The translations under genes and the position numbers were made by a program. Under the pieces are notes generated by a model. It had not been told where the DNA came from, ran no database searches, and saw nothing but the letters and a program-made list of their open reading frames with translations. From assembly GCA_004524425.1 (NCBI GenBank), contig SDNN01000008.1, positions 1 through 35,305 on the forward strand: DNA of 35,305 bases, read 5' to 3'. This DNA comes from Promethearchaeota archaeon. Its GTDB lineage: Archaea > Asgardarchaeota > Lokiarchaeia > Sigynarchaeales > SOKP01. Below, piece after piece: positions 1 to 8,840 of the stretch. The number at the start of each line of letters is the position of its first letter. Position 1 is the stretch's first letter.

Positions 1-478
1 CCTAAGATAATATAGTCAAAATAGATATATAAATCATTATCATTTTCGACAATTTTGTGTTGTTAACACAAAATATAACGTGGAATTTTGATAATCAAGT
101 GCAGAAAAAGAATAAAATAATCGCTTAGATTGATCAAATAAAGAATTTATTTTTAGTTTTTAGTTGAAAATTCCCAGATCTTATTAATCTTTTCGTCATT
201 ACTTTCTAAACCGATAATGCACTATTAGAAAATTAACTAATATGATCATAAATAAATATAATTTTTAATAACTTTCTTTATTATAGGTGGTATTGTCCCA
301 TTTTTGAATATTAGAATTTGTAATCTTTTATTTTTGTTAATTTTATTAAAATCATTTCTTTGATTTTTTTAGATATGAGAATAAAAAAAATGATACTATT
401 TTTCTCATTTAATTTATATATATTTATAAAATTTGTTTTATATTAACGTAATAGAAAAATCCCTTATAGCCCCATAAA
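1..478. other. AT-rich intergenic region upstream of the LRR gene
   Basis: No open frame with recognisable protein character is seen here. The stretch is very AT-rich and ends in a run around 409-440 containing TATATATATTTATAAA, which could supply the TATA box of the LRR gene that starts at 479. The only clear structure is a perfect inverted repeat near the left edge, listed separately. Promoter assignment is weak because TATA-like strings are common in such sequence. Confidence 0.5.
52..74. repeat. Perfect 10-bp inverted repeat with 3-nt spacer
   Basis: The arms ATTTTGTGTT and AACACAAAAT are exactly complementary around GTT. It can form a compact hairpin on either strand or act as a dimeric protein-binding site. 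It lies about 400 bp before the nearest gene start, so it may belong to a gene to the left of the window. Confidence 0.6.
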
Positions 479-2122
479 ATGAGTAAAGATCCAGACTATT
501 TAATATCTCCTGAACTTATTCATTCTGAATTTGAAAATGGAACATTAAGCAAATCTGAAACTTTCAATGCATTTGAAATAATAATTGAAACAAGTTCCGA
601 GGCTTCATTACGTCATCAGGCAATCGAGATGCTCGCTAAGATCTCATTCGATGATGAAAGAGCCTTTAAAATCTTGGAATCTTGCGTAATCTCGGATGAG
701 CACCAAATGGTGCGCGAAAAGTCGTTGATTCTTATTTACAAATTATTTCAATCTAAAACCTTTTCAATCATCAAATGGGCTTTAAAACATGAGCAATCAT
801 TATCAGTATTAAAAACTCTTTTAGAGTTATCTGAAAATATAGAAGACCCACAAATCCATTCATTGAGAAACCAGAAAATAGAGCATTTTTCAGAAACTTT
901 CGGAATAATTCCACAGGATCTGAGCTTTATTTTAGGCTTTTATAATTCCATTATCAATGAAAATCCTCGTAATGGAGATTATCTAAGGAAATTAGGTTAT
1001 GATTATGATGGGGAACTTCTCGACGGACCAGAAGATCATTATCTTTTTAACAAGCATTTTCTTGGAAGATGTTTTTACGTGGTTGAAGATGATCGGATCA
1101 TCGGAGTGGAATTCATAGAACGAGACGAGTTAAAATTAGAAAAATTAATCCCCTCCTTGAAAAAGCTTTCGAATTTAAAATATCTCTCGGTTTGGAATCT
1201 AAAATCAATTCCAGAATCGATTAGCTCTCTTCGATCATTGCGGGGAATCAACTTCCGTTCCTTAGATTACAAGCGATTAGAGCTTCCCGCTAATATCACG
1301 GATTTGACCAATCTGAAGGTGATCATTCTTGATAAAGCTTGTTTTAATCCAGTGTCCAAACCGCTTTTGCAATTAATCAAGCAAAATATCGCCCCCCGAT
1401 ATTTAGTTGAAGGAGTCCATCCCGAAGATGCAGTAAACCTGGGATTATTAGATGTTTATTTTGGGCGGAAGCTCGAGAAAAATTATTATAAGCTGCCTTA
1501 TGATATATATTACGAAATCAATGGAGCAGGACACGTGGTGAAAATCGTGATATTAAAGGGAATTGAACAATTTCCATTATCTTTCATTCCTTCGCCGATA
1601 TTTTCCTTAGTCTACTTGGAAGAGTTAATAATTAGCAATAATTTTATTGTAGACATTCCCTCTGAGATTAAAAATCTCACAAGACTTCGAAAGCTGGACT
1701 TATCATATAATCCCATAAGACATATCTCTCATTCCATCAGAAGTCTAAAAAACTTGGAATGGTTAGACTTGTATGGAATGGAAGTAAAAAGATTTCCTAA
1801 AGTTCTCATGGAATTATCTTCACTTAAATACCTTGATATAAGTGGCACGAAAATCAAACGTATTCCAGATTCAATAACTAATTTGAAAAATTTAGAATAT
1901 CTAGGTCTACCAAACAATATGGAAGAATTCCCTCAATACATTTCAGCTCTTAATTTAATATTCAGACAAAAAATTGAAGAAGATCGTCGTAAAAAAATAA
2001 AACAGCAAATAAAAAAAAATAATAAGAAGCGAAAAAAAGAAAAAAAAAGACAAAAGAAATTTAAAATTTCACAATCAGAGTGGGAAAAGGGTTGGGAAAA
2101 TTGGGGAAAAAATACAAAATAA
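479..2122 (+). CDS. Leucine-rich-repeat protein with N-terminal HEAT-like module
   Basis: The 547-residue product looks like a cytoplasmic protein-interaction scaffold; no signal peptide or membrane segment is seen. Residues about 1-150 are helical and resemble HEAT repeats. The same module begins the proteins at 33495-34205 and, less clearly, 18745-20352. LRRs follow in two blocks, about 205-300 and 365-495, with repeats of the type LxxLxxLxLxxNxIxxIPxxIxxLxxL (for example LRKLDLSYNPIRHI). The last 45 residues are strongly basic, dominated by Lys and Arg. Intracellular LRR proteins are common in Asgard genomes, often as partners or parts of small-GTPase systems, but no GTPase domain is fused here. 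The ATG start has no clear ribosome site. The gene appears monocistronic, with 239 bp before the next start. Family assignment is firm; the binding partner is unknown. Confidence 0.85.
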   Translation: MSKDPDYLISPELIHSEFENGTLSKSETFNAFEIIIETSSEASLRHQAIEMLAKISFDDERAFKILESCVISDEHQMVREKSLILIYKLFQSKTFSIIKWALKHEQSLSVLKTLLELSENIEDPQIHSLRNQKIEHFSETFGIIPQDLSFILGFYNSIINENPRNGDYLRKLGYDYDGELLDGPEDHYLFNKHFLGRCFYVVEDDRIIGVEFIERDELKLEKLIPSLKKLSNLKYLSVWNLKSIPESISSLRSLRGINFRSLDYKRLELPANITDLTNLKVIILDKACFNPVSKPLLQLIKQNIAPRYLVEGVHPEDAVNLGLLDVYFGRKLEKNYYKLPYDIYYEINGAGHVVKIVILKGIEQFPLSFIPSPIFSLVYLEELIISNNFIVDIPSEIKNLTRLRKLDLSYNPIRHISHSIRSLKNLEWLDLYGMEVKRFPKVLMELSSLKYLDISGTKIKRIPDSITNLKNLEYLGLPNNMEEFPQYISALNLIFRQKIEEDRRKKIKQQIKKNNKKRKKEKKRQKKFKISQSEWEKGWENWGKNTK

Positions 2123-2361
2123 TTTAAATAAATTTCAAATTTCTAGCTGATAAGTTAATCGCAGAATTGTTTACATTTGACAAAGGTCATTTGCATGATT
2201 TCGGCATTATTACCCTAATCGATAATATTATCCTTGCAAAGATTCAGTTCTGATCCTTATTATATCCTAAAAGATCGATCTCCAACATTAGCATCATACT
2301 TGATCAATTTAGCTATAAAATACTTCGCAATATGATCAAGTTTTTATAATAATTTTTCATA

Positions 2362-3501
2362 ATGAACTTTATGGCGGAAACAAATTATTATGAAAATGTA
2401 AGACAAAAGTTAGAATTAGGCCCTTTAATTGCTCCCAAGCACAAGAAAGTAATTAGGTTATTGAAAGCATTATGGAATGAGGAAGAGATTAAGATTCTTT
2501 CTGAATTCGAGAGTGCGGATAAATGGAACTCGCTTAAACATCTTGAAGAGAAAACAGGGCTTCCTAGAAGTGAGATTAAGAAAACCTTAGAGAAATTAGT
2601 CAAAATAGGAACAATATCCAAGAAGGGAACAAAATATTGCCTAGATCCACTCATTCCGGGCGTGTTTGAAAAATATTTCATTATCAGAAAAGATACTGAA
2701 GAAAATACAAAAAAAGTGGCGAAATTATATAGGGAATTGATTAAGGAGGTGTATCCGCAAACTTTTTATGAATCAGATTTCAGACTGTTCAAACCATTAC
2801 TTCCAATTGAGGCTGAAGAAAAATTAATTGAAATAGATAAATCCTTTGACGTGCAATCTCAAGCACTTCCTTATGATTTAGTGAAACAACTAATTGAGAA
2901 AAACGATATTTTTGCAGTCATTCCTTGCCAATGTCGATTGATTGGGGAATTATCAGGCGAACCTTGCGAAGTGGCATCTTCCGATATGGGATGTTTTTTA
3001 GCAGGACTTGCAGCTCAACTGGCAATAGAACAAAAGTTTCCAGGAATGAGAGAATTAAAGAAGAATGAGGCGATTGAATATCTTAAGGAAACTGAGAAAG
3101 CAGGATTAGTACATAATGCCGTCTGGGATAAAGGCATGGAATCATCCATGTTTGTATGTAATTGTTGTAGCTGTCATTGTGGAGCATTATTTCCCGGAAA
3201 GAGCTTCCAATTCAAGAATGTTCAGCCCTCTAATTTTGCACCTCAGATAAACATGGGCCTCTGCGTGAAATGTGAAACTTGCATGAGGAAATGTCCGAAT
3301 GATGCGATTTATCATAAATGGCCAAATCAAGCCGATGCATCCGATGAAGCAATGGTAGTAAGAGAAGAGCTATGCATAGGATGTGGGGTGTGCGCGGCGA
3401 ATTGCCCGAACGACGCAATTAAAATGGTAAAAGTCCGAAATGATGAGCCTCCAGAGAGAAATAGTATTGGGAATAAAACATTTACCGAACTTTTAATGTA
3501 G
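2362..3501 (+). CDS. Winged-helix and 4Fe-4S ferredoxin-domain protein
   Basis: This 379-residue soluble protein joins a probable DNA-binding or regulatory winged helix (about 25-95) to an iron-sulfur region. The middle part carries a CxCR motif (Cys189, Cys191), further cysteines at 202 and 211, and a dense cluster at 266-273 (CNCCSCHC). Two classical CxxCxxCxxxC(P) ferredoxin motifs follow at Cys301/304/307/311 and Cys338/341/344/348, predicted to bind two [4Fe-4S] clusters. Proteins with this CxCR plus CNCC layout occur in anaerobic archaea and bacteria beside redox genes, with no established reaction known to me. It may shuttle electrons or sense redox state. ATG at 2362 is used; ATG at 2371 is a possible alternative. 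It stands near the MFS gene but not tightly coupled to it. Confidence 0.75.
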   Translation: MNFMAETNYYENVRQKLELGPLIAPKHKKVIRLLKALWNEEEIKILSEFESADKWNSLKHLEEKTGLPRSEIKKTLEKLVKIGTISKKGTKYCLDPLIPGVFEKYFIIRKDTEENTKKVAKLYRELIKEVYPQTFYESDFRLFKPLLPIEAEEKLIEIDKSFDVQSQALPYDLVKQLIEKNDIFAVIPCQCRLIGELSGEPCEVASSDMGCFLAGLAAQLAIEQKFPGMRELKKNEAIEYLKETEKAGLVHNAVWDKGMESSMFVCNCCSCHCGALFPGKSFQFKNVQPSNFAPQINMGLCVKCETCMRKCPNDAIYHKWPNQADASDEAMVVREELCIGCGVCAANCPNDAIKMVKVRNDEPPERNSIGNKTFTELLM

Positions 3502-3607
3502 ATTTTTCAAATCTATTTTTTTTAATAATTATTCTTAGTTGTTTTTAAAATATAGCTCATTATATTCTTTACTAAACTCAAAATTAATTATTTATCTGGA
3601 ATTTATC

Positions 3608-5110
3608 ATGAGTTCTATAAATAATCAGCAAGATAATGGGGAACGCAACAAAAATGATGCATATCTTCCTTTTGAACCACGCATGGAGCCAACTGCTCCC
3701 GATACGTTGAATAGCAAGCGAACAATAATCATCAGTTTATCTTTCTTGACAGTTCTTTTAGCGTGGAGTTACTTCAATTTTAAGGTTCCTTTACTCTTGA
3801 ACGACATTTTAGGGGATAATCCTTTCAAGGATATCATCAAGGGATCAATCATGGCCATGGATAATTTCGTCGCTGTAATCATACAGCCTTTTTTTGGAGA
3901 CCTAAGCGACCGAACGAGAAGCAAATATGGACGTCGTATGCCATTCATCATTACCGGGACTGTCTTAGCAGCCATATTTTTCGTATTGATTCCGTGGATG
4001 AGGATATTGCTTGGACTCATATTAATCATATTCTTGTTTGATGTGGCCATGTCAATCTTTCGAGGTGCATCAATTGCCATACTGCCCGATTATACTTCAG
4101 ATAAAATGTACTCCAAGGCCAGTGCTATTCAGCAATTTGTTGCTAACATGGGCGGTTTGATCGGTTTTTTAATTCCAATTATCATTGGGTTCATTCCCAA
4201 TTTGTCCGTGGAATGGATTGATCGTTTGGGTTTTCTTATCATTGGGATTTTAATGATTGCTCTTTTAGCCATTCAAATAATCTACATTAAAGAGACACCC
4301 ACAGGCGAGAAAGGATTCAAGTTTACAAGCAAGAGAATTGAAATTGACAGAGCCAGTTTCAGAGCTCGGGAGGTTGAAGACGAACTGGAACCAGGTGAGG
4401 CTAAAAAACAAAAACTCAAGTCATATCGAGATACCGTAAAAATAATGAAGGGCCATAAAGATTTTGCCTATTTCTTAATGGCCGTATTTTTCATGTATTT
4501 GGCATTCGCTTCAGTGGAAGCATTCTTTTCGAGTTTTGCCATGGAATATTTGGGTTTATATGATGCGGCATATGAACAGACAGGTAATCAAGCAGATGCT
4601 AAAAAAATGGCAGAAGCTCAAGCGAGCACGCTATTTTTAGCTTATGCGGGACCAATGATCGCCTCTGCCTTTTTCGTGGGAATGCTAGGACAATCTAAGA
4701 GAGTAGGAAGAAAGAATGCCGTGAAAATTTTTCTCATCTGGATGATCATATCCATTTCCATCATGTCATTTGTCATAGCTCCCATAGTATATCAAAATCA
4801 TCAACCTTTTCTTATGATCGTCATATTAATGTTAATTTCAATACCTTGGATGGGATTCATTGTAAACAGCTTTCCAATTCTATGGGATTTGGCTCCAGAG
4901 GGGAAGGTGGGAATTTACACGGGAATCTATTATACCTTTAACCAAGCTGCCTATACGATTGCACCCATTCTTTTTGGGGGTATCTTATTTCTTTTTATCG
5001 GATTTGGAGATTATCGTTATATCGTGATGTTTCCATTTGTACTATTCTGTGTCGTGATGGGCCTTTTACTCTTCAGTAGAGTTAAAGGAGGAGAAACTAA
5101 AGAAGATTAA
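3608..5110 (+). CDS. MFS transporter, GPH (glycoside/cation symporter) type
   Basis: The product is a 500-residue integral membrane protein with about twelve hydrophobic segments. The sequence GDLSDRTRSKYGRRMP between the second and third segments matches the loop signature of the major facilitator superfamily and is typical of the glycoside-pentoside-hexuronide and sucrose symporter branch. A charged cytoplasmic loop (about residues 225-280) separates the two six-helix halves. It probably imports a sugar or glycoside with a cation; the substrate cannot be told. An in-frame TTG at 3539 would add 23 residues, but that extension looks unrelated, so ATG at 3608 is preferred. It converges on the hdrA gene ending at 5211, with 100 AT-rich bases between them. 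Confidence 0.85.
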   Translation: MSSINNQQDNGERNKNDAYLPFEPRMEPTAPDTLNSKRTIIISLSFLTVLLAWSYFNFKVPLLLNDILGDNPFKDIIKGSIMAMDNFVAVIIQPFFGDLSDRTRSKYGRRMPFIITGTVLAAIFFVLIPWMRILLGLILIIFLFDVAMSIFRGASIAILPDYTSDKMYSKASAIQQFVANMGGLIGFLIPIIIGFIPNLSVEWIDRLGFLIIGILMIALLAIQIIYIKETPTGEKGFKFTSKRIEIDRASFRAREVEDELEPGEAKKQKLKSYRDTVKIMKGHKDFAYFLMAVFFMYLAFASVEAFFSSFAMEYLGLYDAAYEQTGNQADAKKMAEAQASTLFLAYAGPMIASAFFVGMLGQSKRVGRKNAVKIFLIWMIISISIMSFVIAPIVYQNHQPFLMIVILMLISIPWMGFIVNSFPILWDLAPEGKVGIYTGIYYTFNQAAYTIAPILFGGILFLFIGFGDYRYIVMFPFVLFCVVMGLLLFSRVKGGETKED

Positions 5111-5210
5111 ATGAGAGATTAAATACTACATTTCATCTCAAAATAATATCATTATTTTTTATTTTTTTACCAATGGTTAAGAAAAAGTTTAAAGGTATTT
5201 GAAAAGGATA

Positions 5211-7964
5211 TTAGCTAAAGATTAATTCTGATTTTCTATCCAGTTCCTCACTCTGAGCTTTTTCCACGAAATATGGGTCAATTATGGCTTGTATTTGATT
5301 AAAGTCATAATGTCTGGGATCAATTGCTTTTAAACGGCACGTGGCCGCACATCTTCCACAACCTTTACAGACGGCTGGATTAATGTATGCTTTTTTAGCT
5401 GGAATGCTCACATCTTCATATTCTTGATATGAATCGATGAGTGAAATGGCTTTAAATTGGCATACTTCAACACATTTACCGCAGCCATTGCATCTGTCAA
5501 CATCAACCTTCATGTCTTTGAAAAAACATTCAATTGAAAGGAAAAAGGACAACATTTCCAATTTCGTGGTAGAGATTTCCTGAATACTTAAAAATCTACT
5601 TGCTCTTCCCGCGGCTCCATTAGCTTCTATGATTGAGTCTTGAATGTTTTTTGGCCAGCTTGCACATCCACAAGTAAAAACTCCATGAGCAACAAAGTCT
5701 AATGGTCTTAATTTTCCATGTGCCTCTTCAAAGAAACCATGTTCATCTAAAGGTACATTCAGCATCTCAGAGAGACCTTCTAAGCCATCTGGGGGTATCA
5801 TGGGGGTGGATAAAAGAACTAAATCCGTCTCAAATTGAATGAATTTTCTTCGATCTAGCTCATCCCGTAATTTAATCCTATATTTTTCTGGATGATTGCT
5901 TATCTTATTTACCTCAGGGATGTTTTCCAAATCATATTTCACGTATTTAGCTATAACATTCCTCTTACTGGTAAGCTCCTCAAATTCCTTTTTTGCCATG
6001 TGTAGTTCTCTAAATAGAACGACTGAATCAATTTCCGGCTTTAATTGTTTCAATATATTTAAATTTTTAATGGTGTTTGAGCAACAGACATTTGAACAAT
6101 AGGAAAATCCACCTTTTTGCCTGGCATTGACACACATGATCGCTGTTAGGTGGTTGATGTTCTCTAACCAGGATGGATCTATTTCTTTAAGGTTCTCTTC
6201 TAATTCCTGTTGAGTAATGATGTTTTTATTTTGTTCATGATATTCGAACATGCCTTCTGGTTTGAACTCTTGACTTCCAGTTGCTACGATAATTGTACCT
6301 ACTTTAAATTTGCGTTCCTCAGAATTCAAAATCGTAATATCATAATTCCCAATCGAACCTTCTATATCAGTAATCCTCGAATTGAGGAAGAGTTGGATAT
6401 TATTATTATTTTTGATTTCATTCTTAATCCCACTTAAATATTCAGATGCTTCTTGTTGAATTGGATAAATTAAATTGATATGATTTAGATTTCCTCCTAG
6501 TTGATCTTCTCGTTCAACAATTATGGTATTAAAACCTTGCTTACTTATATTCAATGCAGCAGTCATTCCTGAGATTCCTCCTCCAATAACCAATGCACGA
6601 GGCTCTATTTTTATGATTTCCTCTTCAGGTAATATATCAACTTCTTGTTCTTTAGTTTCTGAATACCTAGCTGGCTTTAAAAGTGTGGCCACTTGGGAAG
6701 CTACTCCGCTGGCATTCGCTACAGTCTCAGAGATATTCATAGGTCCTTGACAGAAGCCACATAGATATATACCATCCTTGGTCGATATTGACTTGTCGAA
6801 GTAAGAACGTTCTTGATAGAATCCATAATCATCGAGATGGATCCCCAAAATTGTAGCTAATTCATATGTTCCTTTGGAGGGAACGAGAGGTGCTGCCAAG
6901 ACTACCAGATTTGCTCTAAATTTCTTATCATTATCTCCCTTTTTTAAATCATCATAGGTTATGACCAAATCATTAGTCTCAGAATCTTGTTGTATCTTGT
7001 TGATTTTTGCATGCAGATAGTTTATTCCATGTTCATCTTGAGCATTTTTAGTATATTCATAAAAATTCTTACCAAACACCCTTATGTTATGTCGAAAGAC
7101 AGTTATTTCAGAATTAGGAACATATCCTTTAGTAAGAACTGCATTTTTTGCCGTATACATGCAACATACACGTGAACAATAAGGAACATTATCTTCTAAA
7201 TAACTTGAGCCTGCACACTGAATAAATGCTATTTTTCTTGGTTCTTGCTCATCACTAGGTCTTAATACTTGATTGCCAAAAGGTCCGGTTGGACAGAGAA
7301 TCCGTTCATATTCCAGGCCATTCACGACATTTTTATATTCATAACCCCATTTCGGAGCTAGTTCTGTTCCCAGCATGTCAAAACCAGTCGCAACCACTAT
7401 CGCACCCACTTTAATTATTATTTCTCGAGGCTTTTGATCGTAGTCTATGGCTTCAGCCTTACATATTTTTTGGCACACTCCACAAACATCTCGGTTTAAA
7501 TAAAGGCATAACTCGGGGTCGATCACGTATACTGGAGGCGTTGCTTGAGGAAAAGGCAGGTATATTGATTTCCTCTTGCCGAGATCCATGTCAAATATAT
7601 TTGGCGCCTCGACTTTCGGACATTTGGCAGCGCAATCCCCGCACCCTCGACATTTATTCTCATCCACATATCGAGGATGTTTTAAAATAGTGACGGAAAA
7701 ATCCCCTGCTTCGCCTGTAACTCTTGTAACTTCTGACATGGTTAATAATTCGATATTAGGATTCCTATACATTGCAACCATTTTTGGGGCGAGAACACAT
7801 AAACTACAATCACTTGCAGGAAATAATTTGTCAAATTGTGCCATTCGTCCTCCAATCGATGGTTCTTTCTCTACGACATATACCTTGAATCCTAATTCCG
7901 TGAGATCCAATGATGCGTGAATCCCCGCAATTCCTCCTCCTATAACCAATACAGAACCTTCCAT
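5211..7964 (-). CDS. hdrA: HdrA-like two-module FAD/4Fe-4S protein (917 aa)
   Basis: HdrA is the flavin and iron-sulfur subunit that performs electron bifurcation in heterodisulfide-reductase complexes. This copy holds two fused HdrA-type FAD modules: a first Rossmann motif at about residues 6-13 (VIGGGIAG) and a second near 458-465 (VIGGGISG). Module one has the DCSLC motif at 52-56, a ferredoxin motif at about 105-115 and a second cysteine set at about 153-168. Two more [4Fe-4S] ferredoxin motifs close the protein. Compared with the 1027-residue paralogue ending at 8841, it lacks the roughly 130-residue CHCG/CTPRTHE domain between the modules. It is read with the rest of the cluster but is separated from mvhD by 411 bp, with a plausible promoter of its own. 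The function is inferred from family and context. Confidence 0.85.
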   Translation of the reverse strand: MEGSVLVIGGGIAGIHASLDLTELGFKVYVVEKEPSIGGRMAQFDKLFPASDCSLCVLAPKMVAMYRNPNIELLTMSEVTRVTGEAGDFSVTILKHPRYVDENKCRGCGDCAAKCPKVEAPNIFDMDLGKRKSIYLPFPQATPPVYVIDPELCLYLNRDVCGVCQKICKAEAIDYDQKPREIIIKVGAIVVATGFDMLGTELAPKWGYEYKNVVNGLEYERILCPTGPFGNQVLRPSDEQEPRKIAFIQCAGSSYLEDNVPYCSRVCCMYTAKNAVLTKGYVPNSEITVFRHNIRVFGKNFYEYTKNAQDEHGINYLHAKINKIQQDSETNDLVITYDDLKKGDNDKKFRANLVVLAAPLVPSKGTYELATILGIHLDDYGFYQERSYFDKSISTKDGIYLCGFCQGPMNISETVANASGVASQVATLLKPARYSETKEQEVDILPEEEIIKIEPRALVIGGGISGMTAALNISKQGFNTIIVEREDQLGGNLNHINLIYPIQQEASEYLSGIKNEIKNNNNIQLFLNSRITDIEGSIGNYDITILNSEERKFKVGTIIVATGSQEFKPEGMFEYHEQNKNIITQQELEENLKEIDPSWLENINHLTAIMCVNARQKGGFSYCSNVCCSNTIKNLNILKQLKPEIDSVVLFRELHMAKKEFEELTSKRNVIAKYVKYDLENIPEVNKISNHPEKYRIKLRDELDRRKFIQFETDLVLLSTPMIPPDGLEGLSEMLNVPLDEHGFFEEAHGKLRPLDFVAHGVFTCGCASWPKNIQDSIIEANGAAGRASRFLSIQEISTTKLEMLSFFLSIECFFKDMKVDVDRCNGCGKCVEVCQFKAISLIDSYQEYEDVSIPAKKAYINPAVCKGCGRCAATCRLKAIDPRHYDFNQIQAIIDPYFVEKAQSEELDRKSELIFS

Positions 7965-8046
7965 TATTTATTTCACTCTCTGAATTAAAAAAAATAAAAA
8001 AACGGCATGTTGACTAATGTCGTTTCATAATATGATCACAATTCAG

Positions 8047-8064
8047 TATATAAATATTTTGGTG
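8047..8064 (-). promoter_or_regulatory. Probable TATA box and BRE for the 5211-7964 hdrA gene
   Basis: Read on the minus strand this is CCAAAATATTTATATA, an AT-rich TATA box preceded by a purine-containing BRE-like flank. It sits about 85 nt upstream of the ATG at 7964, so with the usual archaeal spacing of about 25 nt the transcript would carry a leader of around 60 nt. The call is by pattern only. Confidence 0.4.
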
Positions 8065-8107
8065 AAAAATGTAGAGATCTGATAAAATATTGAAGGTTAT
8101 TTTTACA

Positions 8108-8143
8108 GATCCTAGCATTTTCACTATGAACTTTTCTAGGATC
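8108..8143. repeat. 8-bp inverted repeat with nested 4-bp stem
   Basis: Arms GATCCTAG (8108-8115) and CTAGGATC (8136-8143) are perfectly complementary. Inside the 20-nt spacer a second pair, TTCA and TGAA, can close over CTA. The result is a stem, internal loop and terminal stem. It lies upstream of the hdrA promoter and downstream of mvhD, so it could be an operator or a structured 3' end. Confidence 0.55.
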
Positions 8144-8375
8144 CCAAAGATCAACATCACAATAATATCGGATCTCTATATTATGATCCTTTACAGACTT
8201 TTTTAGATGAGAAATTATGGTCTCCCGACATTAATCAATAAAGATTATCGTAAATCTAGAGAAATGCATAAATTAATGATCAATATCAATATCTTAAATT
8301 ATTGTCATGAAAAATTTTATCATTTACAAGATGAGATAAAAATTAAAAAAATCTAAATTAGAATATAAGGAATAA

Positions 8376-8813
8376 TTATAACACTTTTAACCGGCCTATT
8401 TCTTTAATTTGATTCGTGAATTCAGTGATTAAATCTGCGAATCGCTTGCCTTCCGAGGCACTTACCCATTCTAATCTTACTCTTCGTTCATCAATGCCTA
8501 ATTGTTTAATTAAAATTTCATGCATCCTTTTAAATCTGTCCCTGGTATATTCATTCCCAGAAATATAGTGACAGTCTCCTATGTGACATCCAGTGATCAG
8601 AACGCCATCTGCGCCGTCCTTGAGGGCTTTAAGAACAAAGGCAGGGTCGACCCTTCCTGAACACATCACTCGCACGATTCTCATATTAGGAGGATATTGA
8701 AATCGTGATACGCCTGCCAGGTCTGCCCCAGCATAGGAGCACCAATTGCAGCAAAATACCAAAATTTCTGGTTGAAAATCTTTTTTGACAGCTTTTTTCT
8801 TCGTTTTTGACAT
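8376..8813 (-). CDS. mvhD: MvhD-like [2Fe-2S] electron-transfer subunit, cysteine form
   Basis: MvhD passes electrons from a hydrogenase or F420-dehydrogenase partner to HdrA. The 145-residue product has the family's cysteines at 21, 22 and 25 (CCNWCSYAGADLAG), Cys51 (CSGRVD), Cys76 and Cys81 (TGCHIGDC). The N-terminal dozen residues are Lys-rich and not conserved. It follows the tandem hdrA gene by 27 nt on the same strand, so the two should be cotranscribed. Its importance here is that every metal-binding position is cysteine, while its paralogue at 15980-16402 has TGA at the positions matching Cys25 and Cys76. No Shine-Dalgarno site is seen before the ATG at 8813. Confidence 0.9.
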   Translation of the reverse strand: MSKTKKKAVKKDFQPEILVFCCNWCSYAGADLAGVSRFQYPPNMRIVRVMCSGRVDPAFVLKALKDGADGVLITGCHIGDCHYISGNEYTRDRFKRMHEILIKQLGIDERRVRLEWVSASEGKRFADLITEFTNQIKEIGRLKVL

Positions 8814-8840
8814 GGTATTTATTCTTTCATTTTTTAAATT

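Larger units (their letters stand above)
7965..8375. other. AT-rich intergenic region between mvhD and downstream hdrA
   Basis: This is the longest gap inside the redox cluster. No credible coding frame is visible on either strand. It contains a TATA-like element for the downstream minus-strand hdrA gene, an 8-bp inverted repeat and several GATC-containing short repeats. The gap suggests the last hdrA gene is a separate transcription unit. Confidence 0.55.

Noticed and set aside
8108..8143. The nested inverted repeat as a SECIS element
   Set aside because: The upstream gene mvhD (8376-8813) has no in-frame TGA, and the expected AUGA/GA core is missing.
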